From Gulbenkiania mobilis (GTDB lineage Bacteria; Pseudomonadota; Gammaproteobacteria; Burkholderiales; Chromobacteriaceae): a DNA stretch of 64,000 nt. Position 1 is the first letter of the stretch; every line of letters starts with the position of its first letter. Under the pieces are notes generated by a model. It made no database searches, had not been told where the DNA came from, and saw only the letters and a program-made list of their open reading frames with translations. Shown here piece after piece: positions 9,561-19,081 of the stretch. The position numbers and the translations under genes are program-made. The stretch covers positions 62,001-126,000 of the forward strand of contig SMDA01000001.1 in the NCBI GenBank assembly GCA_004346645.1, given 5' to 3'.

Positions 9561-10019
9561 ATGAGCGACCAACAAGACCTGCAGCCCGTGTTTTCGATCG
9601 AAAAGATCTATGTGAAGGACGTTTCGCTGGAAGTGCCGCACGCGCCGCAGATCTACCTGGAACAGGCCCAGCCTGAAATCGACATGCAGCTGGCTTCCCA
9701 GGGCACCCAACTGGAAGAAGGCTTCTTTGAGTGCGCCCTCACGGTGACCGTAACCGCCAAGCTGCCCGAAAAAACCATGTTCCTGGCCGAAGTGTCCCAG
9801 GCGGGCATCTTCCGGGTGCAGAATGTCCCGGCCGAAGACCTGGACCCGATTCTCGGTGTGGCCTGCCCGAACATCCTCTTCCCCTATGCCCGCGAAGCGG
9901 TCTCCAGTCTAGTAAACCGTGCCGGCTTCCCGCCCGTGCTGCTCTCGCCGATCAACTTCGAGGCGCTCTACCTGCAGCAGCGCGCCCAAGCTGAAGGCGG
10001 CGAGTCCGCGGAAGCCTGA
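9561..10019 (+). CDS. secB: Protein-export chaperone SecB
   Basis: A 152-residue acidic cytosolic chaperone that keeps preproteins unfolded and hands them to SecA. The sequence matches SecB throughout: [19 protein letters not shown] at the start, [17 protein letters not shown] in the middle and [17 protein letters not shown] and [13 protein letters not shown] towards the end. A ribosome-binding sequence lies upstream. It sits in the order grxC-secB-SH3 protein-gpsA with short gaps, so this is probably one transcript. Confidence 0.95.
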   Translation: MSDQQDLQPVFSIEKIYVKDVSLEVPHAPQIYLEQAQPEIDMQLASQGTQLEEGFFECALTVTVTAKLPEKTMFLAEVSQAGIFRVQNVPAEDLDPILGVACPNILFPYAREAVSSLVNRAGFPPVLLSPINFEALYLQQRAQAEGGESAEA

Positions 10020-10024
10020 TCGCC

Positions 10025-10465
10025 ATGAAGCGCTGCTTGCTGATGCTGGCACTGGCGGCCGGAATCGCGGCGCCGGCCGGTGCGCTTGAATTCCGTTCGG
10101 TCAAGGAAACCGGGGTGGCACTCTACGAGGCCCCCTCCCTGACCGCACGTAAACTGTTTGTGGTCAGCCGCTACTATCCGGTGGAAGTGCTGTCCACACA
10201 GAAGGAATGGGCGCGCGTCCGTGATGCTTCGGGCGGCATTGCCTGGATTCCGGGGGCAGCCCTTTCCACCCAGCGTATGCTGCTGGTAACGGCCGAGCGC
10301 GCCGAGGTACGCGACAGTGCTGCAGCGGGCGCACCGCTACGCTTCGTGCTCACCCGCGATGCGGTGGTGGAAATGCAGGAAGAACCGCGTGCCGGCTGGG
10401 TTCGGGTACGCCACCGTGACGGCAGCAGCGGTTTTGCCCGTATTGTCGACCTGTGGGGACTGTGA
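10025..10465 (+). CDS. Secreted bacterial SH3-domain protein
   Basis: A 146-residue protein with a signal peptide ([16 protein letters not shown], cleaved near residue 20) and two SH3-like repeats. The first covers about residues 22-80 ([17 protein letters not shown] then [16 protein letters not shown]) and the second about 85-145 ([17 protein letters not shown] then [14 protein letters not shown]). Such domains often bind peptidoglycan or other envelope proteins; the specific job is unknown. It lies five bases after secB and 16 before gpsA, so it is in the same operon. Confidence 0.8.
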   Translation: MKRCLLMLALAAGIAAPAGALEFRSVKETGVALYEAPSLTARKLFVVSRYYPVEVLSTQKEWARVRDASGGIAWIPGAALSTQRMLLVTAERAEVRDSAAAGAPLRFVLTRDAVVEMQEEPRAGWVRVRHRDGSSGFARIVDLWGL

Positions 10466-10481
10466 GGGGAGGGCGCCGGTC

Positions 10482-11486
10482 ATGAAGCTTGCCGTTCTCG
10501 GTGCGGGTGCGTGGGGCACGGCCCTAGCCGTGGCCTATGCCCGCCACCACGCTGTAACGCTGTGGTCCCGCCATGCCGATCATGTGGCAGAAATGGCGGC
10601 CGAGCGGTGCAACCGCCGCTATCTGCCGGATGCCCCCTTCCCGGCTGGTCTAGAGCTTACGGCCGAGTTCTCCCGAGCCGTGGAGGGCGCAGAGCTGGTG
10701 CTGGTGGTAACACCGATCGCCGGGCTTCGGCCAACCTTGCGGGCACTGACCGCTCTGGGCAGGCCCCTGCCTCCGTTCCTGTGGGCCTGCAAGGGCTTCG
10801 AGGCAGGTTCCAGCCTGCTGCCGCATCAGGTCGTGGCCGAGGAGTGTCCGGGCCATGAAGCCTGCGGCGTGCTGTCCGGCCCGAGCTTTGCCAAGGAGGT
10901 GGCGGCCGGCCTGCCGGCGGCGGTCACCATCGCCTCCGATGATGCCGCTTTTGCCCGCCGCATCGTGCGCGACCTGCACAATCCACTGCTACGGCTGTAT
11001 GCCAACGACGATCTTGTCGGTGTCGAGGTCGGCGGCGCGGTCAAGAATGTGATGGCTATCGCTACTGGTGTGGCTGATGGACTCGGGTTCGGCATGAACG
11101 CCCGGGCGGCGCTCATCACACGCGGACTGGCGGAGATCACACGTCTGGCTATGGCGCTGGGGGCCAGTCAGCAGACCATGATGGGTCTGGCCGGAATGGG
11201 CGACCTGATTCTCACCTGCACCGGCGCCCTGTCGCGTAACCGGCAGGTGGGGCTCAAACTGGCCGAAGGCAAGCCCCTTGCCGTTATCCTGGAAGAGCTT
11301 GGTCATGTGGCCGAAGGGGTGGCCACCGCCCGGGAAGTGCTGACAATGGCCGAGCGGCTGCAGGTGGAAATGCCGATTACCGCTGCCGTATGCGGCCTGC
11401 TGTACTACGGGGCGGACCCGGCGCAGGTGGTGGACGAGCTGCTCAGTCGCACGCCCAAGGCCGAAACCGGCGAAGTGCTGACGTAA
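10482..11486 (+). CDS. gpsA: Glycerol-3-phosphate dehydrogenase [NAD(P)+]
   Basis: A 334-residue cytosolic enzyme that reduces dihydroxyacetone phosphate to sn-glycerol 3-phosphate for phospholipid synthesis. The N-terminal nucleotide-binding fold is [18 protein letters not shown]. The motif [18 protein letters not shown] and the catalytic-lysine region [19 protein letters not shown] are present. I chose ATG 10482 because it starts with the conserved Rossmann strand; the frame is open further upstream but overlaps the SH3 gene. One reverse copy of the enriched word falls in the frame LRPT. Confidence 0.94.
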   Translation: MKLAVLGAGAWGTALAVAYARHHAVTLWSRHADHVAEMAAERCNRRYLPDAPFPAGLELTAEFSRAVEGAELVLVVTPIAGLRPTLRALTALGRPLPPFLWACKGFEAGSSLLPHQVVAEECPGHEACGVLSGPSFAKEVAAGLPAAVTIASDDAAFARRIVRDLHNPLLRLYANDDLVGVEVGGAVKNVMAIATGVADGLGFGMNARAALITRGLAEITRLAMALGASQQTMMGLAGMGDLILTCTGALSRNRQVGLKLAEGKPLAVILEELGHVAEGVATAREVLTMAERLQVEMPITAAVCGLLYYGADPAQVVDELLSRTPKAETGEVLT

Positions 11487-11501
11487 CGCCCCGCGTGCAG
11501 A

Positions 11502-11532
11502 CAAGAACGGCGGACTGGGTCCGCCGTTCTTG
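11502..11532. terminator. Hairpin between convergent gpsA and Tpx-like gene
   Basis: A perfect 14-bp inverted repeat (arms CAAGAACGGCGGAC and its complement) with a 3-base loop lies between converging genes. AAGAA and TTCTT sit at the outer ends of the stem, so it could work in both directions. Confidence 0.65.
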
Positions 11533-11540
11533 CGTCCGCG

Positions 11541-12065
11541 CTAACCTGCCAGGGCCGCCAAGGCCGCACCTAGGGCGGCGCTGTCGAAGCGGGCATCGCT
11601 GCGGAGCAGACGCTCCGCAAATACTACCCGTCCCTGGACATCGGCCAGGATCAGGGCGGGTGCGGTATAGCCCGCCAGGGGATAGGCCGAGAGCAGTACG
11701 CCATAATGCTTGTGGAAGTCGCGCCCGCGAAGCGTGGAAAGCAGGGCCACCCCCGGCAGACCGTGTTCACGCCGGGCACGTCGCAGCGACGAAGGGGAAT
11801 CCACTGTCACCACGATCAGCTCCACTGCGGGCGCTTTTTCCAGCCTGCGACGGGTGTCCTGCAGCAGCGCCAGGCCACCGTGCTCGTTCTCGTCGAGTGA
11901 TAGCAAGGTCAGCAAGGCCTTGGGCCGACCCTGAAAGCTCTCCAGTGACACATCGTTGTTGTGGTCGTCCACCAGCATGAAGCTGGGCAGCGGCTCTCCC
12001 AGCCCCGGGAAGTGGCCAGTCACCTCGATCTGCTCGTCCTCGTATTGCAGATAAAACGGTTGCAT
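11541..12065 (-). CDS. Thiol peroxidase-like protein without cysteines
   Basis: A 174-residue protein that follows the thiol peroxidase (Tpx) layout. It has an N-terminal strand, then FMLVDDHNNDVSLESFQGRP, a core strand ALLTLLSLDENE, the segment VALLSTLRGRDFHKHYGV and a final ALILADVQGRVVFAERL. Tpx enzymes need a peroxidatic cysteine in a motif like SxDTxVC at the core strand. Here that region reads SLDENEHG, and the whole protein contains no cysteine. It therefore cannot be a normal peroxiredoxin and may be a regulatory or structural pseudoenzyme. It is a single minus-strand gene between two terminators. Confidence 0.7.
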   Translation of the reverse strand: MQPFYLQYEDEQIEVTGHFPGLGEPLPSFMLVDDHNNDVSLESFQGRPKALLTLLSLDENEHGGLALLQDTRRRLEKAPAVELIVVTVDSPSSLRRARREHGLPGVALLSTLRGRDFHKHYGVLLSAYPLAGYTAPALILADVQGRVVFAERLLRSDARFDSAALGAALAALAG

Positions 12066-12103
12066 GGTTAGGTCCTCCTCTTCTCATCGTGGATGAAGCC
12101 GCC

Positions 12104-12131
12104 AAAAAAACAAGCCCGCCGTGTGGCGGGC
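12104..12131 (-). terminator. Intrinsic terminator of the aroQ-acc-prmA operon
   Basis: On the minus strand GCCCGCC pairs with GGCGGGC around the loop ACAC, and is followed by TTG and a run of seven T. It lies 34 bases after the last gene of the operon. Confidence 0.85.
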
Positions 12132-12165
12132 CCTGCGGTTAGAGAGAAGGCGCCGAGCCTGTTCG

Positions 12166-13293
12166 CTACGGGTAGAACCACTCGAGGTTATAACCCAGCG
12201 CACGCCCCTTCTTCACTTTCAGGCGCATGGCGATCTTTACCTCGCTGCCGGGCGCGAACTTGCCCGCACGGAAATCGTCCGGGCGCAGGTAATCGGCAGG
12301 GGTGAAGACCTTGCGGATCAGCAGTTGATCGTCACCGTCCTTGAGCGACAGCTCCAGCATCGGGTAGGCCTGGGGATAGGGCGCGTGATTCTTGAGTGTG
12401 GCCGATACCTGGATCAGGTTGGCATGCTCGGGCACGAACGAAAGCTCGGACCATTCGGTGCGGATCAGCTCCCGGTCGCCCGGCAGGGGGACTTCGCATC
12501 CGAGCGCGGCGCAGGCCCTTTCCAGTGCCGGACGCAGTTCTGGCACCTCTGCTGCGATGCGGGTACGGTTGAGGTAGACCAGTTGCCCTGCCAGCAGCAG
12601 CGTGCCCACCAGCGTCAGAAGGCCCAGTACGATTGTCAGCACCGGCGGATGGCGTCGCGTCCTCTCCACTGGCGCTTCTTCGGTGTCGGGTGCGCCCGCA
12701 TCACCGGTGGGCGTGTCTGAGGCCGTGTCCTCCGACTCCGGTGCGGCCGGGGGCGCCTCTACGGATGGGACCGGGTCAGGCGCGTTCTGCGAAGTAGGGG
12801 CCGCTTCCTCGGCAAGCTCCTCGTACGCGGAGAGGCCGCGGTAGCGGGCGCGCTTGGGCGCAGGCTCGGCCGGGACGCTCTCATCCTCGGCAAATGGGTT
12901 GCCGATGGGCGAGACGGCCGGTTGTGGCCGCATGGCTTCGGAAAGCGCCTCCTGAAAAGTGGCGAGGTCCCGCTCGGTTTGCGGATCAGCCGGTTCGGGT
13001 GTGACAGAGAGTGGAACAGGCGCGGCCGGTGCTTCTTCCTCCAGCGGGGAGGCCTGTTCCGCTTCGGGATCGAAGTCGGGGAGTTCCAGCTCGAAGTCGT
13101 CTGCCGGATCGCGTGGCTGGCCGATGGGCGGCGGCGTCACCGCTGCGGCCGGTGGCTGACCGACGAAATGCTCGCGGGCGTTGAATACGTTGGCGCAGCG
13201 GCCACAGCGCACCATGCCCTCGGCCACCGCGAGGTGCGCATCGCTCACCTTGAAGCGGGTCTGGCAGCGGGGGCATTGGGTCGTGTGGCTCAT
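12166..13293 (-). CDS. Zinc-ribbon and DUF3426 single-pass membrane protein
   Basis: A 375-residue protein. The N-terminus is an MJ0042-type zinc ribbon (CPRCQTRF, then CGRCANVF; four cysteines in two CxxC pairs). A long acidic, proline- and alanine-rich linker (about residues 50-210) follows. One membrane segment (VLTIVLGLLTLVGTLLLAG, about 222-240) leads to a C-terminal DUF3426 domain of about 125 residues, probably periplasmic. The role of the family is unknown. Its start overlaps the prmA stop by four bases, the usual arrangement for prmA in betaproteobacteria. Confidence 0.82.
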   Translation of the reverse strand: MSHTTQCPRCQTRFKVSDAHLAVAEGMVRCGRCANVFNAREHFVGQPPAAAVTPPPIGQPRDPADDFELELPDFDPEAEQASPLEEEAPAAPVPLSVTPEPADPQTERDLATFQEALSEAMRPQPAVSPIGNPFAEDESVPAEPAPKRARYRGLSAYEELAEEAAPTSQNAPDPVPSVEAPPAAPESEDTASDTPTGDAGAPDTEEAPVERTRRHPPVLTIVLGLLTLVGTLLLAGQLVYLNRTRIAAEVPELRPALERACAALGCEVPLPGDRELIRTEWSELSFVPEHANLIQVSATLKNHAPYPQAYPMLELSLKDGDDQLLIRKVFTPADYLRPDDFRAGKFAPGSEVKIAMRLKVKKGRALGYNLEWFYP

Positions 13294-14186
13294 GCCGCCT
13301 CGCGCCGGATACCGGACAGGCGCGTCCAGCCTTCGTCAAAGACCGGAGCGTCCATATCGAACCACGTAGCGTACAGCGCCGAGAGTTCCTCGGCCTGTTC
13401 GGCCAGAATGCCCGACAGCACGATTCGTCCGCCGGGCCGCACGTGGCTGGCCAGCAGGCCTCCCAGGAGGCGCAGCGGATTGGCAAGAATGTTGGCCAGC
13501 ACTACGTCCGCTTTCAGGTCTGGCGTCTCGTCCGGCAGGCAGAACTGGGCACTGACGCCATTCTGGGCCGCGTTGTCCACGCTGGCGCGTACAGCCTGGG
13601 GATCAATGTCCACCCCCACAGCGCGCAGCGCCCCCAGCTTGAGCGCGGCAATGGCGAGGATGCCCGAGCCGCAGCCGTAATCCAGTACCGTCTCCCCTCC
13701 CTGGATGTTTTCATCCAGCCATTGCAGGCACAGGCGGGTGGTGGGGTGACTGCCGGTACCGAAGGCGAGGCCTGGGTCCAGTTCGAGATTGATGGCGGAC
13801 GGATCCGGCGATACATGCCACGTGGGCGTGATGAACAGCCGATCGGATATGCGGATCGGTTCGAACTGGGACTGGGTCATCCGCACCCAGTCCTGCTCCT
13901 CGATCCGCTCCACCTGGTAGGCCGGCATGGCGATACGGCAGGCGTTGGCCGCCGCCGCAATCGGCAGCCCCACATCCACCGCTTCGTCGAACAGCGCGAT
14001 CAACCGGCTCTGGCGCCACATCCGGTCCACCGGTTCGCCCGGCTCCCCGAAGATCGGCTCCTCGCGTTCGGTGCCTGCAAAGGCGTCCTCGATGGCCGCC
14101 GACAGTGCGCCGGCCTCCATCAGGGCATCCGCCAGTGCTTCGGCGACCGACGATTCGGCCTCGATCGTCGCTTGCTGCCATGCCAT
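13290..14186 (-). CDS. prmA: Ribosomal protein L11 methyltransferase
   Basis: A 298-residue SAM-dependent enzyme that trimethylates ribosomal protein L11. An N-terminal substrate-recognition domain covers about the first 100 residues. The Rossmann methyltransferase domain follows with motif I VLDYGCGSGILAIAALKLGA, the acidic motif VGVDIDPQAV and motif DVVLANILANPL, which matches the NPPY-like loop of PrmA. GLAFGTGSHPTTRLCL is a PrmA signature. The chosen ATG shares one base with the accC stop (TGATG); a TTG one codon upstream is possible. Confidence 0.93.
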   Translation of the reverse strand: MAWQQATIEAESSVAEALADALMEAGALSAAIEDAFAGTEREEPIFGEPGEPVDRMWRQSRLIALFDEAVDVGLPIAAAANACRIAMPAYQVERIEEQDWVRMTQSQFEPIRISDRLFITPTWHVSPDPSAINLELDPGLAFGTGSHPTTRLCLQWLDENIQGGETVLDYGCGSGILAIAALKLGALRAVGVDIDPQAVRASVDNAAQNGVSAQFCLPDETPDLKADVVLANILANPLRLLGGLLASHVRPGGRIVLSGILAEQAEELSALYATWFDMDAPVFDEGWTRLSGIRREAA

Positions 14187-15544
14187 CAATCGTTTCCTTT
14201 CTTCAGCTGGGCCAGCCGCTCTTCCAGATAATGGATGCTGGTACCGCCTTGCTGGAAGGCCGAATCCATGAAGAGCTCCTGATGCAGCGGGATATTGGTC
14301 TTGATGCCGGAAATCGCCATTTCCGACAGGGCAACGCGCATACGGGCCATCGCCTGCTCGCGTGTGTCGCCATAGGCGATCAGCTTGCCGATCATTGAAT
14401 CATAATGCGACGGCACGACATAGCCCTGGTAGATGTGCGAGTCGATGCGGATGCCGGGGCCGCCGGCCGGATGGTAGCCGTCGATCTTGCCGGGACTGGG
14501 AATGAAGGAAAACGGATCCTCGGCGTTGATGCGGCATTCCATCGCGTGTCCCTTGAGCACGATGTCCTTCTGACGATAGCGCAGCTTCTCGCCGGCAGCG
14601 ATGCGGATCTGCTCCTGCACGATGTCGATGCCGGTGATCATCTCGGTCACCGGATGCTCTACCTGGACGCGGGTATTCATCTCGATAAAGTAGAACTCGC
14701 CCCGTTCGAACAGGAACTCGAAGGTGCCGGCACCCCGATAGCCGATGCGGCGGCATGCTTCGGCACACGCTTCGCCGATTTTGCGGCGCTGGGCTTCGGT
14801 GATCCCGGGGGCCGGGGCTTCCTCGATGATCTTCTGGTGGCGGCGCTGCATCGAGCAGTCGCGCTCCCCCAGATAGATGGCATTGCCGTATTCATCGGCC
14901 AGGATCTGGATCTCGATGTGGCGCGGTTCCTGGAGGTACTTCTCCATATATACCACCGGATTGCCGAAAGCCGCGGCCGCCTCGGTGCGCGTCATGTTCA
15001 CCGAATTGATCAGTGCCGCCTCCGAATGCACCACGCGCATGCCGCGTCCGCCACCGCCACCGGCGGCCTTGATGATTACCGGAAAGCCGATCTTCTTGGC
15101 GATCTTGACAATTTCCTTCGGGTCGTCCGGCAGCGCGCCCTCGGAGCCGGGCACGCACGGCACCTTGGCGGCGATCATCGCATCCTTGGCCGAAACCTTG
15201 TCGCCCATCAGGCGGATAGTTTCGGGGCGCGGGCCGATGAAGACGAAGCCGGACTGCTCCACCCGCTCGGCAAAGTCGGCATTTTCAGACAGGAAACCGT
15301 AGCCGGGGTGGATGGCCTGCGCATCGGTAACCTCGGCGGCCGCGATCAGGGCAGGCACGTTGAGGTAGCTCTTGCCCGAGGGAGCGGGGCCGATGCACAC
15401 GGATTCATCGGCCAGCTTTACGTATTTGGCGTCGCGGTCGGCTTCCGAGTGCACGACCACGGTCTTGATACCCATTTCACGGCAGGCGCGCTGGATGCGC
15501 AGCGCGATCTCGCCCCGGTTGGCAATCAGGATTTTTTCGAACAT
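14186..15544 (-). CDS. accC: Biotin carboxylase subunit of acetyl-CoA carboxylase
   Basis: A 452-residue ATP-grasp enzyme that carboxylates the biotin on AccB as the first half of malonyl-CoA synthesis. It begins [17 protein letters not shown], the standard start. The glycine-rich ATP loop is [14 protein letters not shown], and the active site includes [18 protein letters not shown]. The length is normal. It lies downstream of accB with a 92-base gap that contains a strong inverted repeat, and overlaps prmA by one base. It has one partial copy of the enriched word (CTTGGCCGAA at 15185-15194). Confidence 0.96.
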   Translation of the reverse strand: MFEKILIANRGEIALRIQRACREMGIKTVVVHSEADRDAKYVKLADESVCIGPAPSGKSYLNVPALIAAAEVTDAQAIHPGYGFLSENADFAERVEQSGFVFIGPRPETIRLMGDKVSAKDAMIAAKVPCVPGSEGALPDDPKEIVKIAKKIGFPVIIKAAGGGGGRGMRVVHSEAALINSVNMTRTEAAAAFGNPVVYMEKYLQEPRHIEIQILADEYGNAIYLGERDCSMQRRHQKIIEEAPAPGITEAQRRKIGEACAEACRRIGYRGAGTFEFLFERGEFYFIEMNTRVQVEHPVTEMITGIDIVQEQIRIAAGEKLRYRQKDIVLKGHAMECRINAEDPFSFIPSPGKIDGYHPAGGPGIRIDSHIYQGYVVPSHYDSMIGKLIAYGDTREQAMARMRVALSEMAISGIKTNIPLHQELFMDSAFQQGGTSIHYLEERLAQLKKGND

Positions 15545-15552
15545 GGATCACT

Positions 15553-15634
15553 CCGTGAGGCGTGAGGGCAAAAGGGTGAGGAGCAAGCGTCGGCACTGGT
15601 CGACCGCTTGCTCCTCACCCGGGCTACCTCACGG
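15553..15634 (-). repeat. Nested inverted repeats in the accB-accC gap
   Basis: A perfect 16-bp inverted repeat (15574-15589 with 15605-15620; arm GGGTGAGGAGCAAGCG) has a 15-base loop. An outer 8-bp pair (CCGTGAGG at 15553-15560 with CCTCACGG at 15627-15634) encloses it. The whole would fold into one long RNA stem between the accB stop and the accC start. No T run follows, so it may be a processing site or may adjust the accB to accC ratio. Confidence 0.7.
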
Positions 15635-15636
15635 TG

Positions 15637-16098
15637 TTACTCGATGATGAACAGCGGTTCGCCGTATTCCACCGGCTGGCCGTCTTCGGCCAGGATGGCT
15701 TTGACGATGCCCGCACGTTCGGCCTCGATCTCGTTCATGAGTTTCATGGCTTCGATGATGCACAGGGTATCGCCCACTTCCACCTTCTGTCCCACCTCGA
15801 TGAAGGATTTCGCGCCCGGGCTGGGGCTGCGGTAGAAGGTACCCACCATGGGGGATTTGACGGCATTCTTGTCATCGGCCGGGGCCGGGGCGGCCTCTGC
15901 TGCCGGGGTAGCAGCCGGCGCTTGGGGTGCAGCGGCCTGGGGCAGCTGGACGGAGGTCATCGGCTGGGCCAGCGTGAACGCTTGGTTGGCCGAAACGCGA
16001 GTGATGCGGACTTTTTCCTCGCCCTCGGTCACTTCGAGTTCGGCAATGCCGGATTCCTCAACGAGGTCGATCAGTTTCTTGAGCTTGCGCAGGTCCAT
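15637..16098 (-). CDS. accB: Biotin carboxyl carrier protein of acetyl-CoA carboxylase
   Basis: A 153-residue carrier subunit. The N-terminus [18 protein letters not shown] is the usual dimerization part, followed by an Ala/Pro-rich flexible linker (about residues 50-78). The C-terminal biotinyl domain has the biotin attachment lysine in [10 protein letters not shown] chose the ATG at 16098 because it gives the conserved start; the frame is open further upstream into the aroQ gene. It lies between aroQ and accC, the classic order. Confidence 0.95.
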   Translation of the reverse strand: MDLRKLKKLIDLVEESGIAELEVTEGEEKVRITRVSANQAFTLAQPMTSVQLPQAAAPQAPAATPAAEAAPAPADDKNAVKSPMVGTFYRSPSPGAKSFIEVGQKVEVGDTLCIIEAMKLMNEIEAERAGIVKAILAEDGQPVEYGEPLFIIE

Positions 16099-16136
16099 AG
16101 GGGCTATCCTTTGGATGGAATGTTCGTGGAGGGGCG

Positions 16137-16604
16137 TCAGGCCGAAAGATGACGGATGGCGTGTGCCAGCGCCAGCTCGTAGCCATGGGCGCCCAGGCCG
16201 CAGATCACGCCGACTGCCAGATCGGAGAAGTACGAATGCTGGCGGAACGGCTCGCGGGCATGCACGTTTGAAAGATGAACTTCTATAAAGGGAATCTTGA
16301 CCCCGGACAGCGCATCGCGCAGCGCGACGCTGGTATGGGTGAAGGCGGCTGGATTGATGAGGATGAAGGCCGTGCCGTCCGAGAGGCAGGCATGCACCCG
16401 TTCGACCAGCACGTGCTCGGCATTGCTCTGCAGCGCTTGGCATTCAAACCCGGCGGCTTGTGCCTGACTGGCGAGGCGCTGGTTGATGTCATCAAGCGTG
16501 TCGCTGCCGTAGTGCTGAGGCTCCCGCGTGCCCAACAGATTGAGGTTGGGCCCGTGCAAAACCAGTATCCTGGCGGCCTTGGCTTGCTGTCCGGTTTTCA
16601 TCAT
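16137..16604 (-). CDS. aroQ: 3-dehydroquinate dehydratase, type II
   Basis: A 155-residue shikimate pathway enzyme converting 3-dehydroquinate to 3-dehydroshikimate. The type II signatures are clear: [20 protein letters not shown], ending in the reactive tyrosine, [16 protein letters not shown], and [18 protein letters not shown] with the catalytic histidine. It is the first gene of the aroQ-accB-accC-prmA group, an order seen widely in proteobacteria. The start has two consecutive ATG codons; either could be used. Confidence 0.94.
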   Translation of the reverse strand: MMKTGQQAKAARILVLHGPNLNLLGTREPQHYGSDTLDDINQRLASQAQAAGFECQALQSNAEHVLVERVHACLSDGTAFILINPAAFTHTSVALRDALSGVKIPFIEVHLSNVHAREPFRQHSYFSDLAVGVICGLGAHGYELALAHAIRHLSA

Positions 16605-16907
16605 GGCCGCGAGTTTGCCGCATATCGCTGCAAGATGTCTAGCTTTTGCCCCATTTCAAACGTCTGTTCGACATTCTGTAGGCATAAACGGGGAGTATCA
16701 GTCTAAAGTAAAAGCGCTAGGTTGCGCCTGCGGCGGCGGCTTGGCAAGAGCAGGCTGCAGGCGGACGCAACCGGCTTGATCTGGCACAAATTCACTACGG
16801 CAGGGCGAAGATCGGGGCCGAAGGCCGCGCAGCGCCTGCCCAGGGTCGCTCACGCAGGCGGGCGGCTGCCGGGTATAATCGCGCTATTTTTCCCCTTGGC
16901 GACGTTC
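16605..16907. other. Divergent intergenic region aroQ/queA
   Basis: A 303-base non-coding stretch holding promoters for both directions. The middle is AT-richer than its surroundings (about 16620-16715). An imperfect hairpin runs over 16720-16772: GGTTGCG with CGCAACC and CCTGC with GCAGG, around a 25-base apical region. Its role is unknown. Confidence 0.5.
16874..16879 (+). promoter_or_regulatory. Likely -10 element of queA
   Basis: TATAAT lies 29 bases before the queA start. A convincing -35 hexamer is not seen. Confidence 0.45.
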
Positions 16908-17930
16908 ATGCAGCTGTCCGATTTCGATTATCACCTTCCCGAAGCCCTGATCGCCCAGCATCCGCCTGCCGAGCGTGGTCGGAGCCGCCTGATGCATGTA
17001 CAGGGTAGCCGGCACACCGACCTGATGTTCAGTGACTTCGACGTTCTGGTCGAGCCCGGCGACGTACTGGTGTTCAACGACACCCGAGTGATCAAGGCGC
17101 GTCTTTTCGGAGAAAAGGCGTCGGGCGGCAAGGTGGAGGCCTTAGTCGAGCGGGTGCTGGACGAGCACACGGCGCTGGCACATGTGCGCGCTTCGAAGTC
17201 GCCAAAGCCGGGCACGCGCCTCGTGTTTGCTGGGCGCTGGGAGGCAGAGATGGTGGAGCGCCAGGGCGAACTCTTCAAGCTGCGCTTCCTCTGTGAAACC
17301 GGAGTGTTCGACATTCTCGAAGCGTCAGGCAAGCTACCCCTGCCCCCCTACATTGAGCGCGGCGCGGATGAGGACGACGACGAGCGCTACCAGACGGTGT
17401 ACGCGCGGGAGCGGGGCGCCGTGGCCGCGCCGACCGCCGGTCTGCACTTTAGCGAGGCGATGCTGGCAAGGTTGGCCGAAAAGGGCGTCCATCTCGCCTA
17501 TGTCACCCTGCATGTCGGGGCGGGCACCTTCCAGCCTGTGCGGGTCGAGAACATCGAAGAGCACCGGATGCACAGCGAGGTCTACGAGATCCCGCAGGCG
17601 ACGGTGGAGGCGGTGCGCGAGGCGCACGCGGCCGGACGGCGTGTGCTGTCGGTCGGCACCACCAGTATGCGGGCGCTCGAATCGGCCGCGCACACGGGGG
17701 AACTGGTTGCCGGCCGGGGCGAGACCGACATCTTCATCACGCCCGGTTATCGCTTCCGGGTGGTGGACCGTCTGCTGACCAATTTTCACCTGCCCAAGTC
17801 CACGCTGCTGATGCTGGTGTCGGCGTTTGCCGGTTACGAGGAGATGCGTGCTGCGTATGCCCATGCGGTGGAGGCGGAATACCGCTTCTTCAGCTATGGC
17901 GACGCCATGCTGCTGGAGCGCAAGGACTGA
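16908..17930 (+). CDS. queA: S-adenosylmethionine:tRNA ribosyltransferase-isomerase
   Basis: A 340-residue enzyme that moves the ribosyl group of SAM to preQ1 in tRNA, giving epoxyqueuosine. Signatures are [19 protein letters not shown] at the start, [26 protein letters not shown] and [13 protein letters not shown]. The C-terminal [19 protein letters not shown] is also typical. ATG 16908 gives the conserved first residues; the frame is open upstream but without similarity. It carries one exact copy of GGTTGGCCGAA in the frame RLAE. Confidence 0.95.
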   Translation: MQLSDFDYHLPEALIAQHPPAERGRSRLMHVQGSRHTDLMFSDFDVLVEPGDVLVFNDTRVIKARLFGEKASGGKVEALVERVLDEHTALAHVRASKSPKPGTRLVFAGRWEAEMVERQGELFKLRFLCETGVFDILEASGKLPLPPYIERGADEDDDERYQTVYARERGAVAAPTAGLHFSEAMLARLAEKGVHLAYVTLHVGAGTFQPVRVENIEEHRMHSEVYEIPQATVEAVREAHAAGRRVLSVGTTSMRALESAAHTGELVAGRGETDIFITPGYRFRVVDRLLTNFHLPKSTLLMLVSAFAGYEEMRAAYAHAVEAEYRFFSYGDAMLLERKD

Positions 17931-17970
17931 ACGCCGCACGCGGCGGGCACCTCAATCAAGGAGATCCGAC

Positions 17971-18342
17971 ATGGCCGGTTTGCAATCCGGTACCCCACAG
18001 CCCACCGAGATCCGCCTGCACGTGCGTTCGCGCAAGCTTGAGGTGGCCTTCGACGATGGACAGCGCTTTCACCTTTCTTGCGAATACCTGCGCGTCTATT
18101 CGCCTTCGGCCGAGGTGCGAGGTCATGGGGCAGGGCAGGAGGTACTGCAGACGGGCAAGAAGAATGTCGGCATCATCGCGGTGGAGCCGGTTGGGCACTA
18201 TGCGGTCAAACTGGTGTTCGATGATGGCCACGACAGCGGGCTTTACAGCTGGGCGCATTTGTACGACCTGGGCGTGAACCACGACCGGTATTGGCAGGAT
18301 TACCTGAATCGACTGGCTGCCACGCACGGCAGCAGGGAGTGA
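17971..18342 (+). CDS. DUF971 protein
   Basis: A 123-residue small protein of the DUF971 family, related to the N-terminal domain of gamma-butyrobetaine hydroxylase. The family pattern is visible: [21 protein letters not shown], then [15 protein letters not shown], then [25 protein letters not shown], and the motif [10 protein letters not shown] near the end. The start is fixed by a strong ribosome-binding site AAGGAGAT at 17958-17965. It lies two bases before ubiE, so it is probably in the same operon. A link to iron-sulfur or ubiquinone metabolism is plausible but unproven. Confidence 0.82.
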   Translation: MAGLQSGTPQPTEIRLHVRSRKLEVAFDDGQRFHLSCEYLRVYSPSAEVRGHGAGQEVLQTGKKNVGIIAVEPVGHYAVKLVFDDGHDSGLYSWAHLYDLGVNHDRYWQDYLNRLAATHGSRE

Positions 18343-18344
18343 GC

Positions 18345-19079
18345 ATGGAGCAGCAAACCCATTTTGGCTTCAAGACCGTCGCCGAGAGCGAGAAGGCGCG
18401 CAAGGTGGCCGAAGTCTTCCACTCGGTGGCTGGCAAGTATGACCTGATGAACGACCTGATGTCGGCCGGCATGCATCGCCTGTGGAAGCAGTTCACCCTG
18501 TCCACTGGCGGCGCACGGCGTGGGGACCGCGTGCTGGATATCGCTGGCGGCACAGGCGATCTGGCCCGTGGCTGGGCCAAGCGTGTCGGCCCTACCGGTG
18601 AGGTATGGCTGACCGACATCAACAGTTCCATGTTGACCGTGGGCCGCGACCGCCTGCTGGACGAGGGCGTGATCCTGCCGGTTTCGCTTGCCGATGCCGA
18701 GAAGCTGCCTTTCCCGGACAACTACTTCAATCTGGTGTCGGTGGCCTTCGGTCTGCGCAACATGACCCACAAGGATCAGGCGCTCCGGGAAATGTGCCGC
18801 GTGCTCAAGCCAGGTGGCAAGCTGCTGGTGCTGGAGTTCTCCAAGGTGTGGAAGCCGCTGTCACCGTTCTACGACTTCTATTCCTTCAAGGCGCTCCCGG
18901 TCATGGGCAAGCTGGTGGCGAACGACGCCGACAGCTACCAGTACCTGGCCGAATCCATCCGCATGCATCCGGATCAGGAAACCCTCAAGCAAATGATGCT
19001 CGACGCCGGTTTCGGCCACGTGGACTACTTCAACCTTTCCGCTGGCGTGGTGGCGCTGCACAAGGGCTTCAAGCTCTGA
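18345..19079 (+). CDS. ubiE: Ubiquinone/menaquinone biosynthesis C-methyltransferase UbiE
   Basis: A 244-residue SAM-dependent methyltransferase for ring C-methylation in ubiquinone (and menaquinone) synthesis. It shows the UbiE start [22 protein letters not shown] motif [20 protein letters not shown] and the motif [16 protein letters not shown]. The central [18 protein letters not shown] and the end [18 protein letters not shown] are also diagnostic. I chose ATG 18345 over an in-frame ATG inside the preceding gene, because the protein then has the usual length. Confidence 0.95.
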   Translation: MEQQTHFGFKTVAESEKARKVAEVFHSVAGKYDLMNDLMSAGMHRLWKQFTLSTGGARRGDRVLDIAGGTGDLARGWAKRVGPTGEVWLTDINSSMLTVGRDRLLDEGVILPVSLADAEKLPFPDNYFNLVSVAFGLRNMTHKDQALREMCRVLKPGGKLLVLEFSKVWKPLSPFYDFYSFKALPVMGKLVANDADSYQYLAESIRMHPDQETLKQMMLDAGFGHVDYFNLSAGVVALHKGFKL

Positions 19080-19081
19080 CC

